From contig JAITAE010000124.1 in NCBI GenBank assembly GCA_031284295.1, positions 1 through 7,508 on the forward strand: 7,508 bases of DNA, given 5' to 3'. Shown piece after piece: positions 1-5,724 of this stretch (position 1 is the stretch's first letter; the number at the start of each line of letters is the position of its first letter). This stretch comes from Spirochaetaceae bacterium (lineage in GTDB: Bacteria; Spirochaetota; Spirochaetia; Treponematales; Breznakiellaceae). A program made the position numbers and the translations under genes. A model generated the notes under the pieces. The model was not told where the DNA came from, did no database searches, and worked only from the letters and a program-made list of their open reading frames with translations.

Positions 1-2
1 TC

Positions 3-257
3 GACTACGGAAAGAATCCGTCAATTATACATTTTCAGCCATGGACGCACATTGTTCAAACTTTGTTTTCTTGTTATTTTTGGGACTATGCTTCACGTAC
101 TCCTTTTTACGCGGAAATAAACCAGCGAAAACGAAATAACTTTAAGAAAAATATTAAAAAATACTTTCGCCATTTTATTGGGTATTTGAAATTTGGCGGA
201 ATAAAGCCGATTTTTCTGATACTCAGGGATATGCTGTCTGCAAAGAAAAAAGTATAA
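3..257 (+). CDS. C-terminal fragment of a probable family 8 glycosyltransferase (5' end outside window)
   Basis: An open frame enters from the left edge and ends at TAA 255-257, leaving 84 residues. Near its start it reads IIHFQPWTHIVQ, followed by FWDYASRTPFYAEI. This resembles the C-terminal end of bacterial GT8 (LPS/galactosyltransferase-type) enzymes, where an I-I-H-F/Y ... P-W segment precedes a W-x-Y-A-x-x-T-P-F-Y segment. Such enzymes transfer a sugar from a nucleotide-sugar donor onto a growing surface glycan at the inner face of the membrane. The tail after the motif is Lys/Arg-rich and ends in AKKKV. The DXD donor-binding region would lie outside the window, so the catalytic part cannot be checked. 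The stretch is clearly more AT-rich than the rest of the window and lies on the opposite strand to all other genes. An internal TTG at 63 is not a credible start, because the frame and the motif continue upstream of it. Family assignment is by motif recall only. Confidence 0.6.
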   Translation, partial: DYGKNPSIIHFQPWTHIVQTLFSCYFWDYASRTPFYAEINQRKRNNFKKNIKKYFRHFIGYLKFGGIKPIFLILRDMLSAKKKV

Positions 258-352
258 TCCGCGTAAGGAATCACTGATTTATACGAATATGCAATTATCA
301 ATTAAATTGACACGCCGGCATAGTTGACGCAATCAGTGCTAACTAAACGTGA

Positions 353-388
353 ATGTCAACAAAGTTGACGTGTCAACTTTGTTGACAT
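353..388. repeat. Tandem palindrome with four GTTGAC/GTCAAC hexamers
   Basis: Perfect 17-base inverted repeat: arms 353-369 and 372-388, separated by GT. Each arm is itself a palindrome (GTCAAC-AAA-GTTGAC and GTCAAC-TTT-GTTGAC), and the middle GTTGAC-GT-GTCAAC is a third. Hexamers lie at 355, 364, 372 and 381, so the spacing is 9, 8 and 9. A further GTTGAC stands alone at 323-328. As RNA it could fold as one long hairpin or as two small ones. No T-run follows closely on either strand, so simple terminator function is not obvious. Confidence 0.85.
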
Positions 389-466
389 CCTTCAAAAAAC
401 AAGCCGCAGGCTTGCGAGTTCAACAAACTACCAGCAGTTTGTCGCACTTTGTGCATAAAACCTTCC

Positions 467-491
467 AAAATCGACTTTTAGTCGATTTTTT
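467..491. terminator. Probable bidirectional Rho-independent terminator
   Basis: AAAATCGACT (467-476), loop TTT, AGTCGATTTT (480-489), a perfect 10-base-pair stem. The plus strand continues into a run of six T (486-491). On the minus strand the A-run at 467-470 becomes UUUU at the end of the stem. It lies about 55 bases beyond the kdgK stop, the right place to end the dctPQM-eda-kdgK message. It could also stop leftover transcription from the glycosyltransferase. The stem is AT-rich, so efficiency may be modest. Confidence 0.65.
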
Positions 492-542
492 ACCTTGCAA
501 ACGGCCAAAGCAGCCCATAAATCCACCAAATGCAACAGGCTG

Positions 543-1637
543 CTAGCGCACGATGCGACCGGAAGTGCTGCCTCTCATCAGGGTCAGGACCTCGTCTTTT
601 GTAGAATAGTTAAAATCGCCGTATATTGTGTGACACAGGCAGGAAGCCGCCGCGGCAAAAGCGGCGGCTTTTCCGTCATCCTGTTTGAGTTCATCGTCCA
701 GCAAAGCATAGATCAGGGCCGCGCCGAACGAATCGCCACCGCCTATTCTGTCCACGATGTCGGTTATTGGGTAGGGACTGTACGAGCCGTTTGACTGCGG
801 GGCAAAGTGTACCGCACCGCTTGCCGTATCGTAAAGCATACAACCCCACCTGTTATGTGTCGCCGAGATGCTTTCGCGGAGCGTGAACGCGATTTTTTTG
901 ATGTTCGGAAACTTTTTCGCCACCTGTCCGGCTATGTCCGGATACCTGTTTACGTCAATGGAACCGTCCGCTGTGTCAAGGGCCTTGTCTTTTATGCCGA
1001 GAACATCCCCGACATCCTCTTCGTTGGCGATAAGCACATCAACAAACGGTAACAGACCACTCATTACGCGGCTCGCAAGTTCGCTTGGAGAGATTCCATT
1101 TTTCCAGCGCCAGAGTTTTTTGCGAAAATTAAGGTCGCAGGACACGGTAAGTCCGGCCTTCTTCGCCTTTTTCAGCGCGTTAAGGGCCGCCTGCGCGGCA
1201 ATTTTTGACAAGGCCGGCGTTATTCCAGTTGTATGAAACCAGTCCGCGCCCCTGAAAATCCGGCCCCATTTGTAACTGCTTGCGTTTTCCATGGAAACTG
1301 ATGAATAATCGCGGTCATAAACCACATTGCTGGGACGCTGGTTTGCGCCGGCTTCGACAAAGTATATGCCTAGCCGCCCCTCCTTACTACGCACCATGTT
1401 TGAAACGTCAACACCGATGGCCCGCAGGCTGCCTATGCAGGCGTCCGCTATCGGGTTTTCCGGCAGGGCCGTAACGAAGGCCGCCGCGCCGCCAAGTAAC
1501 ACAAACGAGGCCGCTACATTGGCTTCAGCGCCGCCGAATATAACTTCCATATCGCCCGGTATACTCTGCCGGAAACGCCTGCCTGGTTTTGTTTGCAGAC
1601 GCATCATAATTTCACCAAACGTAACTAGCTTGGACAT
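543..1637 (-). CDS. kdgK: 2-keto-3-deoxygluconate kinase (PfkB/ribokinase family)
   Basis: Catalyses KDG + ATP to 2-keto-3-deoxy-6-phosphogluconate (KDPG) in the cytoplasm, the first committed step of uronate/KDG breakdown. The first PfkB signature is at about residues 35-50 (GGAEANVAASFVLLGG). The second is at about 296-305 (DRIGGGDSF, with the catalytic Asp last in GGGD). VSCDLNFRKKLW near 165-176 and the ending SGRIVR are typical of the KDG-kinase branch of the family. About 364 residues is near the usual length for this branch. Two adjacent ATG codons are available (1640 and 1637). The Shine-Dalgarno AGGAG (minus strand, 1646-1642) leaves 1 base to the first and 4 to the second, so I chose the second, giving MSKLVTF. 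The start then shares one base with the eda stop (TGATG), implying translational coupling. It is the last gene of the operon and is followed by the terminator at 467-491. Another sugar kinase of the same fold is the only realistic alternative, and the aldolase partner argues against it. Confidence 0.9.
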   Translation of the reverse strand: MSKLVTFGEIMMRLQTKPGRRFRQSIPGDMEVIFGGAEANVAASFVLLGGAAAFVTALPENPIADACIGSLRAIGVDVSNMVRSKEGRLGIYFVEAGANQRPSNVVYDRDYSSVSMENASSYKWGRIFRGADWFHTTGITPALSKIAAQAALNALKKAKKAGLTVSCDLNFRKKLWRWKNGISPSELASRVMSGLLPFVDVLIANEEDVGDVLGIKDKALDTADGSIDVNRYPDIAGQVAKKFPNIKKIAFTLRESISATHNRWGCMLYDTASGAVHFAPQSNGSYSPYPITDIVDRIGGGDSFGAALIYALLDDELKQDDGKAAAFAAAASCLCHTIYGDFNYSTKDEVLTLMRGSTSGRIVR

Positions 1638-2293
1638 CATACTCCTCTTACTTGATGGGCAATTTTCATCGCTTCCTCGCAGTTTTTGCTGATTTTATCC
1701 CAGTTTTTTTCGTTTATCAGATCGCGCGGCGCGAGCCATGACCCGCCCACGGCCAGTATCGCCTCATTTTCCAGGTAGGCTTTCAGGTTACCCGCGCTGA
1801 CGCCGCCGAGCGGTATGTACCGTATGCCCAGATGGGCATACGGCGCGTTCACGTTTTTCAGATATGTAAGTCCGCCCAGACTTTCAGCGGGGAAAAACTT
1901 CAGCGTCCTGCAACCCTGCTCGTAGGCCGCCTCTATCTCGGAAGCTGTGCTTACGCCCGGCGCGTACGAAAGTCCAAAGGTTTTTGCCGCTTTCAGCACG
2001 GTTGGATTGTAACCGGGCGCGACACCGAAGTCCGCGCCGCGCTCCTTCGCCTCTTTGACTTGCCGTGGCGTAAGGATCGTGCCTATACCGGCGGTGATCT
2101 CAGGCACTCCAGCCTTTAACTTAGACAGCGCGTCAAACGCCGCCGGGGTACGGAGCGTAAGCTCAACCGCGCCGATTCCACCGCGCAACAAGGCTCTTGC
2201 CAGTGGAATCGCGTTGTCCGCGTCATCCAGCACAAGTACAGCGACAAGCGCCGATTTTTCAATCTTTTTAGTAATCGCCTCATCCATCATCAT
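1637..2293 (-). CDS. eda: 2-keto-3-deoxy-6-phosphogluconate (KDPG) aldolase
   Basis: Class I aldolase that cleaves KDPG to pyruvate and glyceraldehyde 3-phosphate; family members often also act on 4-hydroxy-2-oxoglutarate. 218 residues, close to E. coli Eda (213). By recalled alignment to E. coli Eda, the catalytic Glu of VELTLRT is E44, the carboxylate-binding Arg is R48, the Schiff-base Lys of LKFFPAE is K132 and the phosphate-loop Ser of GGSW is S185. One oddity: E. coli Thr161 (CPTGG) is replaced by Leu162 (IPLGG). This position has been linked to choice between KDPG and its galactonate epimer, which has a hydrophobic residue there. The gene opens with three ATG codons in a row; AGGA at 2307-2304 (minus strand) sits 10 bases before the first, so that one is used here. 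Its stop overlaps the kdgK start. A 57-base gap with a large stem-loop separates it from dctM upstream. Confidence 0.93.
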   Translation of the reverse strand: MMMDEAITKKIEKSALVAVLVLDDADNAIPLARALLRGGIGAVELTLRTPAAFDALSKLKAGVPEITAGIGTILTPRQVKEAKERGADFGVAPGYNPTVLKAAKTFGLSYAPGVSTASEIEAAYEQGCRTLKFFPAESLGGLTYLKNVNAPYAHLGIRYIPLGGVSAGNLKAYLENEAILAVGGSWLAPRDLINEKNWDKISKNCEEAMKIAHQVRGV

Positions 2294-2308
2294 AAAACAA
2301 AAGTCCTA

Positions 2309-2352
2309 AAGTCAATTTTACCGGAAACTGAAATTTCCGGTGGAATTGACTT
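2309..2352 (-). promoter_or_regulatory. Large stem-loop overlapping the dctM stop codon
   Basis: Arms 2309-2327 (AAGTCAATTTTACCGGAAA) and 2334-2352 pair over 19 positions with a 6-base loop. Two adjacent mismatches to perfect symmetry are G/T wobbles on one strand or C/A on the other. Read on the minus strand, the last bases of dctM and two bases of its TAA form the first arm, and the eda Shine-Dalgarno AGGA follows the second arm directly. No clean T-run follows (the minus strand continues TTTAGGACTTTTG). It may act as a partial terminator, a 3' stability structure for dctPQM, or a brake on eda-kdgK expression. Confidence 0.6.
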
Positions 2353-3640
2353 ATTTACCAAAAATCATATTCGGTATCCACAGCACCAGACCGGGCAGGA
2401 ATACCAGGATCGCGAGTTCCAGCAGCACCGCCGCCATGAAAGGCAGCGAATACTTTGTGTACTCTTCCGGTGGGCAGTCTATGATACCGCATACCGTATA
2501 CAGGGCCGAGCCTATAGGCGGTGTCATTACTCCCAGCGTAACTATGGTCGCCATCAACACGCCAAAATGCACCGGGTCTATGCCGGCATTTTTTACCATC
2601 GGCAGAAAAATCGGCGTTAAAAGCAGGAAGTTCACGTTGCTGTCAACAAACATACCCGTTATGAACAGGAAGCCCAACATTATAAGCACAAGCGCCTGCG
2701 GGTTGGTAGTGATGCCGAATATCAAGTTACTGAGCGCGACAGGCAGTTTTACCCATGTTATCGCATAGCTGAACGGGCCCGACATCGCTATTATCAGCAT
2801 GATCGCGCCGTTGTCCTTAAGCGTAGTGATAAGAGCCTGCTTGAAATTCTGCCAGTTCAACTCTTTATAAACAAATTTCCCTATCAGTATGGAATAAATA
2901 ACGGCAAAAGCGCCCGATTCTGACGGTGTAAACACGCCAAAACGGATTCCAACAATCAGGATGATTGGGAAAAGCAGAGCCCAGACGGATTCCTTAAGGT
3001 TTTCAAAGACTTCTTTGACGCTTAAGGGCGGCGACTCCGTTTTTGGCGGATCGAATTTGTTGATACGGCAGGTGATTGACGTGGTGACCATCAGGAAAAG
3101 CATCATCAGGACACCGGGGATAAGGCCGGCGGCAAAAAGCCTGCCGATTGATACCTCTCCGACAAAGCCAAATATGATGAGTCCAAGGCTTGGCGGTATT
3201 GTTGCCGTAATAAGGGCCGTAACGCAGTTTACCGCACATATATAGCCTTTTTTATAACCCAGCCGCATCATTTCCGGGCCCAGTATCCTGGTTTCCATAG
3301 CGGCGTCCGCCGTTGCGGAACCGGAAACGCCACCCATCAGCGTACTCATGACGACGCTTATCTGGGCCGTACCTCCGTACATCCGGCGCGTCAACAGGCG
3401 GGCAAGGCCGAGTAGCCGGTCGGTTATGCCGGATACATTCATCAAATTACCGGCAAATATAAAAAAGGGTACCGCCAGGAACGCGAAGGATTGACTCTGC
3501 GCGACTATCATCTGGGTAGCGGTTTGAAAGTTAAGAAAAGGTACCGATGAGAAGTATGCGAAACCGGCAAGCCCTATCACAAAAGCGATAGGCATTCCCA
3601 GCACCAAAAAAACAACAAAACAGACGAGTAACAGCGTCAT
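2351..3640 (-). CDS. dctM: TRAP transporter large permease (DctM family)
   Basis: Transport subunit of a tripartite ATP-independent periplasmic transporter, an inner-membrane elevator-type carrier driven by a cation (usually sodium) gradient. 429 residues, normal for DctM, hydrophobic throughout. Family marks: LGMPIAFVIGLAG near the N-terminus (14-26), GGVSGSATADAA (103-114), ATIPPSLGLIIFG (146-158), a hydrophilic loop at about 191-215, then a second half with the internal repeat signature VTLGVMTPPIG (367-377). The MFVDSNVNFLLLTPIFLP segment (330-347) matches the usual xMDSxxxxxxLTPxxLP pattern, with Asn at two positions often small or hydrophobic. AGGAGG at 3653-3648 (minus strand) precedes the ATG by 7 bases. 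The start overlaps the dctQ stop by 4 bases (ATGA), so the two membrane subunits are coupled. The substrate cannot be read from this subunit; the neighbouring KDG kinase and aldolase suggest a hexuronate or KDG. Confidence 0.95.
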   Translation of the reverse strand: MTLLLVCFVVFLVLGMPIAFVIGLAGFAYFSSVPFLNFQTATQMIVAQSQSFAFLAVPFFIFAGNLMNVSGITDRLLGLARLLTRRMYGGTAQISVVMSTLMGGVSGSATADAAMETRILGPEMMRLGYKKGYICAVNCVTALITATIPPSLGLIIFGFVGEVSIGRLFAAGLIPGVLMMLFLMVTTSITCRINKFDPPKTESPPLSVKEVFENLKESVWALLFPIILIVGIRFGVFTPSESGAFAVIYSILIGKFVYKELNWQNFKQALITTLKDNGAIMLIIAMSGPFSYAITWVKLPVALSNLIFGITTNPQALVLIMLGFLFITGMFVDSNVNFLLLTPIFLPMVKNAGIDPVHFGVLMATIVTLGVMTPPIGSALYTVCGIIDCPPEEYTKYSLPFMAAVLLELAILVFLPGLVLWIPNMIFGK

Positions 3641-4119
3641 TCCTTTTCCTCCTTTTCATCATGCTTAAATATGGCGCGGCGTATCTTTATTATGGTTGAC
3701 AACATCATTGACAGGGCCGTAACAACTATACTGAGGGTAACCACCGAGTACGGCACCGGTATTGACTGGTATGTCCGCAGCCGCTCCGCGATAGCAAGCT
3801 TTATGCCAAAAGCGGCTATTATGACGAGGGCGCAGAATATAATTATGTATAACAGAATTTTGATTATTTTTTGAATAATCCGCGGCAAACGGCGGGTTAC
3901 TATATCGATGCCGACAAGCTGGCCGTCCCGCCACGCTATATCGGCGCCCAAAAACGCCGTCCACGCAAGCAGTAACATCGCAAGATCTATGTTCCATGCC
4001 ATGGAAACACGGAAAAAGCGAAGAATTGCCGATAGAAAAACGAACGCGACAAGGAATATAAAACCCGTCCCGCAGGCTATTACTTCGGCCTTGCAAAGAA
4101 ATCGATACACTTTTCGCAT
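3637..4119 (-). CDS. dctQ: TRAP transporter small permease (DctQ family)
   Basis: Small membrane subunit that pairs with DctM. 160 residues with four predicted membrane segments at about 13-33, 44-62, 84-108 and 123-145, the standard DctQ plan. Typical residues are visible: AWNIDLAMLLLAWTAFLGAD at 41-60, with A62, R64 and D72 after it, matching the W-x-x-D/E ... L-x-W-x-x-F-L-G-x-x-x-A-x-R pattern of the family. The C-terminus is short, charged and cytoplasmic (KHDEKEEKE). GAGGG (minus strand, 4130-4126) lies 6 bases before the ATG, supporting this start. It overlaps dctM by 4 bases but is separated from dctP by 302 bases of stem-loops, an unusually wide gap inside a dctPQM set. A perfect TATAAT lies 57 bases upstream of the start, so dctQM-eda-kdgK may also have a promoter of their own. 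Confidence 0.93.
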   Translation of the reverse strand: MRKVYRFLCKAEVIACGTGFIFLVAFVFLSAILRFFRVSMAWNIDLAMLLLAWTAFLGADIAWRDGQLVGIDIVTRRLPRIIQKIIKILLYIIIFCALVIIAAFGIKLAIAERLRTYQSIPVPYSVVTLSIVVTALSMMLSTIIKIRRAIFKHDEKEEKE

Positions 4120-4176
4120 AAAATTCCCTCGGAGCAGGGTTCGCGGGAATAAATCTCCGCCGAACTCTATTTAACA

Positions 4177-4182
4177 ATTATA
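4177..4182 (-). promoter_or_regulatory. Possible -10 element of a secondary promoter for dctQM-eda-kdgK
   Basis: The minus strand reads TATAAT exactly at 4182-4177, about 57 bases before the dctQ ATG, in a short AT-rich stretch just downstream of the stem-loop array. The best -35 at 16-base spacing is TTTTGG, a poor match, and it falls inside the second arm of the nearest stem-loop. The motif is also nearly palindromic, so chance occurrence in AT-rich DNA is possible. Confidence 0.3.
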
Positions 4183-4302
4183 ATGAAATGAGGCGGTTCC
4201 AAAAGGGGCGATTTTGGAGAGGCAAACTCTACCTGCCTCGCAACCTTTAAACCTGCGGTTTTGCAAGGTTTTAGCCTTGAAAACCGCAATAACCACCTTA
4301 AC

Positions 4303-4327
4303 AAAATGGCCGGTTTCTTAACCGGCC
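4303..4327 (-). terminator. Possible partial terminator after dctP
   Basis: Perfect 8-base-pair stem GGCCGGTT/AACCGGCC (4308-4315 and 4320-4327) with loop TCTT. On the minus strand it is followed by ATTTTG, a short interrupted T-run. It is the stem in the array that most resembles an intrinsic terminator. With dctQM expected to be co-expressed with dctP, incomplete termination is more plausible than a full stop. Confidence 0.4.
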
Positions 4328-4421
4328 CGAATAATTAAAGCAGGGGATGACGAGGACTTGTTTCAAACCGAATCGAAACAAGCCCTCATCCCACAATATT
4401 TAGGCGCCGGTGAAGGGCGGC

Positions 4422-5441
4422 CTAAAGGCCGAGTTCTTTGAACAGCCTTTCTTTGAGACCGGGAGAAAGCCCCAGGTCATTGTTGGTATACAGCGGAGCT
4501 ATGGTGTCTCCAAATTCTTTTAGATCGACTTCAGTTATAGTAACGCCCTTGTCCTTCATCTGCTGGTAGAAACTGTCTTCTTCCGAAGCTACGATGTCAC
4601 CGTACTTTTTGGCGGTTTTCTTAATCGTATCGAGGAACAGTTTTCTGTCCGCCTCGGGCATCTGATTGAGGAGCGCGGTAGAACATACGAAGGATGACTG
4701 CAGCATATAGTGTTTGGTCAGAGCAAGATTCTTTGCAACTTCGTAGATCGCCGAACCGAAAGCGGTAGCAACCTGTACCTCGCAACCGTCCAGCGTCTTC
4801 TGCTGTATGCCGGGCAGCACTTCGCCCCACGGGATGCCGATGTTGGCAAAACCGAGATACTTGGCAAGCGCGTTGCCGATGTTGTTGCCAAAACCGCGTA
4901 TGCGGAGCCCTTTAAGGTCGGCCACTCTTTTAACGGGTGTAACGGTGTAAAAACTACGGAAACCATTGTACATGTCCGCGACAAACGTGACTCCCTGCGC
5001 TTCAAGCTGCTTCTGCCATTCTTTAAAGATCGCCGTGTCCGGCAGTTTTTCAAGGACCTTGATATCCGTCAGTACATAGGGGGCCATCAGGATGTTTAGG
5101 TCGGGGATCTGAAACTGGCTGGCCAGGCGTCCAGGATCGGACGGTATCACGAGCGGTACACCGCTCTGTGCCTGCGATACGAGGTCGTCGGTGCTTCCCA
5201 ACGCGCCATTAACCTGTACGGTAACATCAAACCGTCCGGACCCGTTCAATTCGTCCGCGACTTCCTGCATCATGCGGCTCTGCCCGGTTGAAGGGGCCTC
5301 GGTTCCGGCAAAGGTAACCACTATCTTTGCCGCTGCCTTTGCATTATCCGCCGTGCTGCTGGAGCGTTTGCTACATCCAGCCACAAAAATAGAACTTACA
5401 GCTACAAGAACCGCAAGAGCACGTAAAAAAAATGTTCTCAT
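4422..5441 (-). CDS. dctP: TRAP transporter solute-binding lipoprotein (DctP family)
   Basis: Extracytoplasmic receptor that binds a carboxylate-bearing ligand and hands it to DctQM. 339 residues, the normal DctP size. The N-terminus is a lipoprotein signal: MRTFFLR, a hydrophobic stretch, then the lipobox V20-A21-G22-C23, so the mature protein should be lipid-anchored at Cys23. A Ser/Ala-rich linker follows (24-38). The family core is clear: VKRVADLKGLRIRG at about 170-183, whose second Arg (R182) corresponds to the conserved carboxylate-binding Arg, then EVLPGIQQKTLDGCE at about 207-221. GGAGG on the minus strand (5454-5450) lies 8 bases before the ATG. It is the first operon gene, with a 320-base leader region upstream. 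Lipid anchoring instead of a soluble periplasmic form fits spirochaetes or Gram-positive hosts. Neighbouring genes suggest a hexuronate or 2-keto-3-deoxygluconate ligand; this is inference. Confidence 0.95.
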   Translation of the reverse strand: MRTFFLRALAVLVAVSSIFVAGCSKRSSSTADNAKAAAKIVVTFAGTEAPSTGQSRMMQEVADELNGSGRFDVTVQVNGALGSTDDLVSQAQSGVPLVIPSDPGRLASQFQIPDLNILMAPYVLTDIKVLEKLPDTAIFKEWQKQLEAQGVTFVADMYNGFRSFYTVTPVKRVADLKGLRIRGFGNNIGNALAKYLGFANIGIPWGEVLPGIQQKTLDGCEVQVATAFGSAIYEVAKNLALTKHYMLQSSFVCSTALLNQMPEADRKLFLDTIKKTAKKYGDIVASEEDSFYQQMKDKGVTITEVDLKEFGDTIAPLYTNNDLGLSPGLKERLFKELGL

Positions 5442-5449
5442 ACTTTTTT

Positions 5450-5454
5450 CCTCC
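5450..5454 (-). promoter_or_regulatory. dctP ribosome binding site
   Basis: GGAGG on the minus strand, 8 bases before the dctP ATG, within ACGGAGGAAAAAAG. It is a strong canonical site and fixes the dctP start. Confidence 0.85.
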
Positions 5455-5473
5455 GTAAAACAAAAACTTTTAT

Positions 5474-5486
5474 GTGATTAAATCAC
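5474..5486 (-). promoter_or_regulatory. Candidate operator palindrome upstream of dctP
   Basis: GTGATT-A-AATCAC on the plus strand, a perfect 6-1-6 inverted repeat. It lies between the AT-rich promoter-like zone and the dctP ribosome binding site, where a repressor would block elongation or open-complex formation. The half-site resembles CRP TGTGA, but the centre is one base short of the CRP spacing, so a local sugar-acid repressor (GntR-like, for example) is as likely. No regulator gene is present in the window. Confidence 0.45.
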
Positions 5487-5536
5487 TTTATCTATGCTAA
5501 TACATTATCTATAAATATGCAAGTAAAATGTATGAA
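5487..5536 (-). promoter_or_regulatory. Promoter-like zone for the dctPQM-eda-kdgK operon
   Basis: A strongly AT-rich stretch with several sigma-70-like hexamers on the minus strand. One is TTCATA (5536-5531), 17 bases, TATAGA (5513-5508). GATAAT at 5509-5504 is a 5/6 match to the -10 but lacks a good -35. TTGCAT (5522-5517), 17 bases, TAGCAT (5499-5494) is weaker. The exact promoter cannot be chosen by eye, but its place upstream of a strong ribosome binding site and next to a palindrome makes this the natural operon promoter. Confidence 0.45.
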
Positions 5537-5644
5537 AGTACGAATGCCGGATTTTTTCTCTGATTTATGAGGATTTATGGAGACCCGTTCATTAAAGGGT
5601 CGACTGTCGGGGCGGCGGATTGGAGGTAGTGAGGACTTGTCATT

Positions 5645-5668
5645 CCGCCGCTTGAGCGCAAGCGGCGG
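5645..5668. repeat. GC-rich 10-base-pair hairpin
   Basis: CCGCCGCTTG (5645-5654), loop AGCG, CAAGCGGCGG (5659-5668): a perfect inverted repeat with a four-base loop. No T-run follows on either strand, so it is not a standard intrinsic terminator. It may be a REP-like unit or an mRNA-stability structure at the end of the aspA transcript. Confidence 0.6.
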
Positions 5669-5699
5669 GGCTTTCCATCCGTCAGCCTGCCAAATAGTT

Positions 5700-5722
5700 A
5701 AAAAGCCCTTCAGGGGGGAAGG
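5700..5722 (-). terminator. Possible terminator of aspA
   Basis: On the minus strand, CCTTC (5722-5718), a 6-base loop and GAAGG (5711-5707) are followed by GCTTTTT, a run of five T at 5704-5700. It lies about 40 bases beyond the aspA stop. The stem is only five pairs, so termination may be weak. Confidence 0.45.
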
Positions 5723-5724
5723 TT

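Larger units (their letters stand above)
258..542. other. Convergent intergenic region packed with stem-loops; no gene seen
   Basis: This 285-base gap separates the 3' ends of the plus-strand glycosyltransferase and the minus-strand kdgK. From 353 to 489 it holds five successive inverted repeats: 353-388, 400-414 (CAAGCC, loop GCA), 423-442 (ACAAACT, 6-base loop), 444-454 (GCAC, loop TTT) and 467-489. A looser 8-base inverted pair, CACTGATT at 272-279 and AATCAGTG at 331-338, lies further left. A 65-codon frame at 349-546 with a GTG start is not believable as a gene, because it is made almost entirely of these palindromes and has no ribosome binding site. Both flanking genes end here, so the region needs no promoter for either. 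Confidence 0.7.
4120..4421 (-). other. Intra-operon gap with five consecutive stem-loops; no gene seen
   Basis: Between dctP and dctQ no credible frame exists. Inverted repeats fill most of the space, in plus coordinates: 4199-4217 (CCAAAA, 7-base loop); 4219-4239 (GAGGCA, 9-base loop); 4255-4287 (GCGGTTTTGCAAGG against CCTTGAAAACCGC, one bulged base); 4308-4327 (GGCCGGTT, loop TCTT, perfect); and 4343-4392 (imperfect arms of 22 and 18 bases around a 10-base loop). Transcription on the minus strand meets 4392 first. Multiple hairpins after a binding-protein gene commonly protect the upstream mRNA and reduce readthrough to the permease genes; that role is inferred here. Confidence 0.7.

Noticed and set aside
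107..301. Minus-strand 64-codon frame at the left edge.
   Set aside because: It is antisense to the glycosyltransferase fragment, whose motif-bearing frame is open to the window edge.
353..491. CRISPR array.
   Set aside because: The palindromes are adjacent and of different sequence, with no equal-length spacers and no cas gene.
349..546. Plus-strand 65-codon frame (GTG start) after the glycosyltransferase.
   Set aside because: It is made up of the palindromes and hairpins in the gap, has no ribosome site and resembles no family.
3665..4177. 170-codon minus-strand frame overlapping dctQ.
   Set aside because: It is a shifted-frame shadow; the DctQ frame has the membrane segments, motifs, ribosome site and stop/start overlap with dctM.
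5474..5486. A CRP site.
   Set aside because: The TGTGA and TCAC halves are separated by 5 bases, not the 6 needed.
4352..5640. GAGGACTTGT shared by 4352-4361 and 5631-5640.
   Set aside because: A single shared 10-mer between two stretches of about 300 bases can occur by chance, and the flanks do not match.
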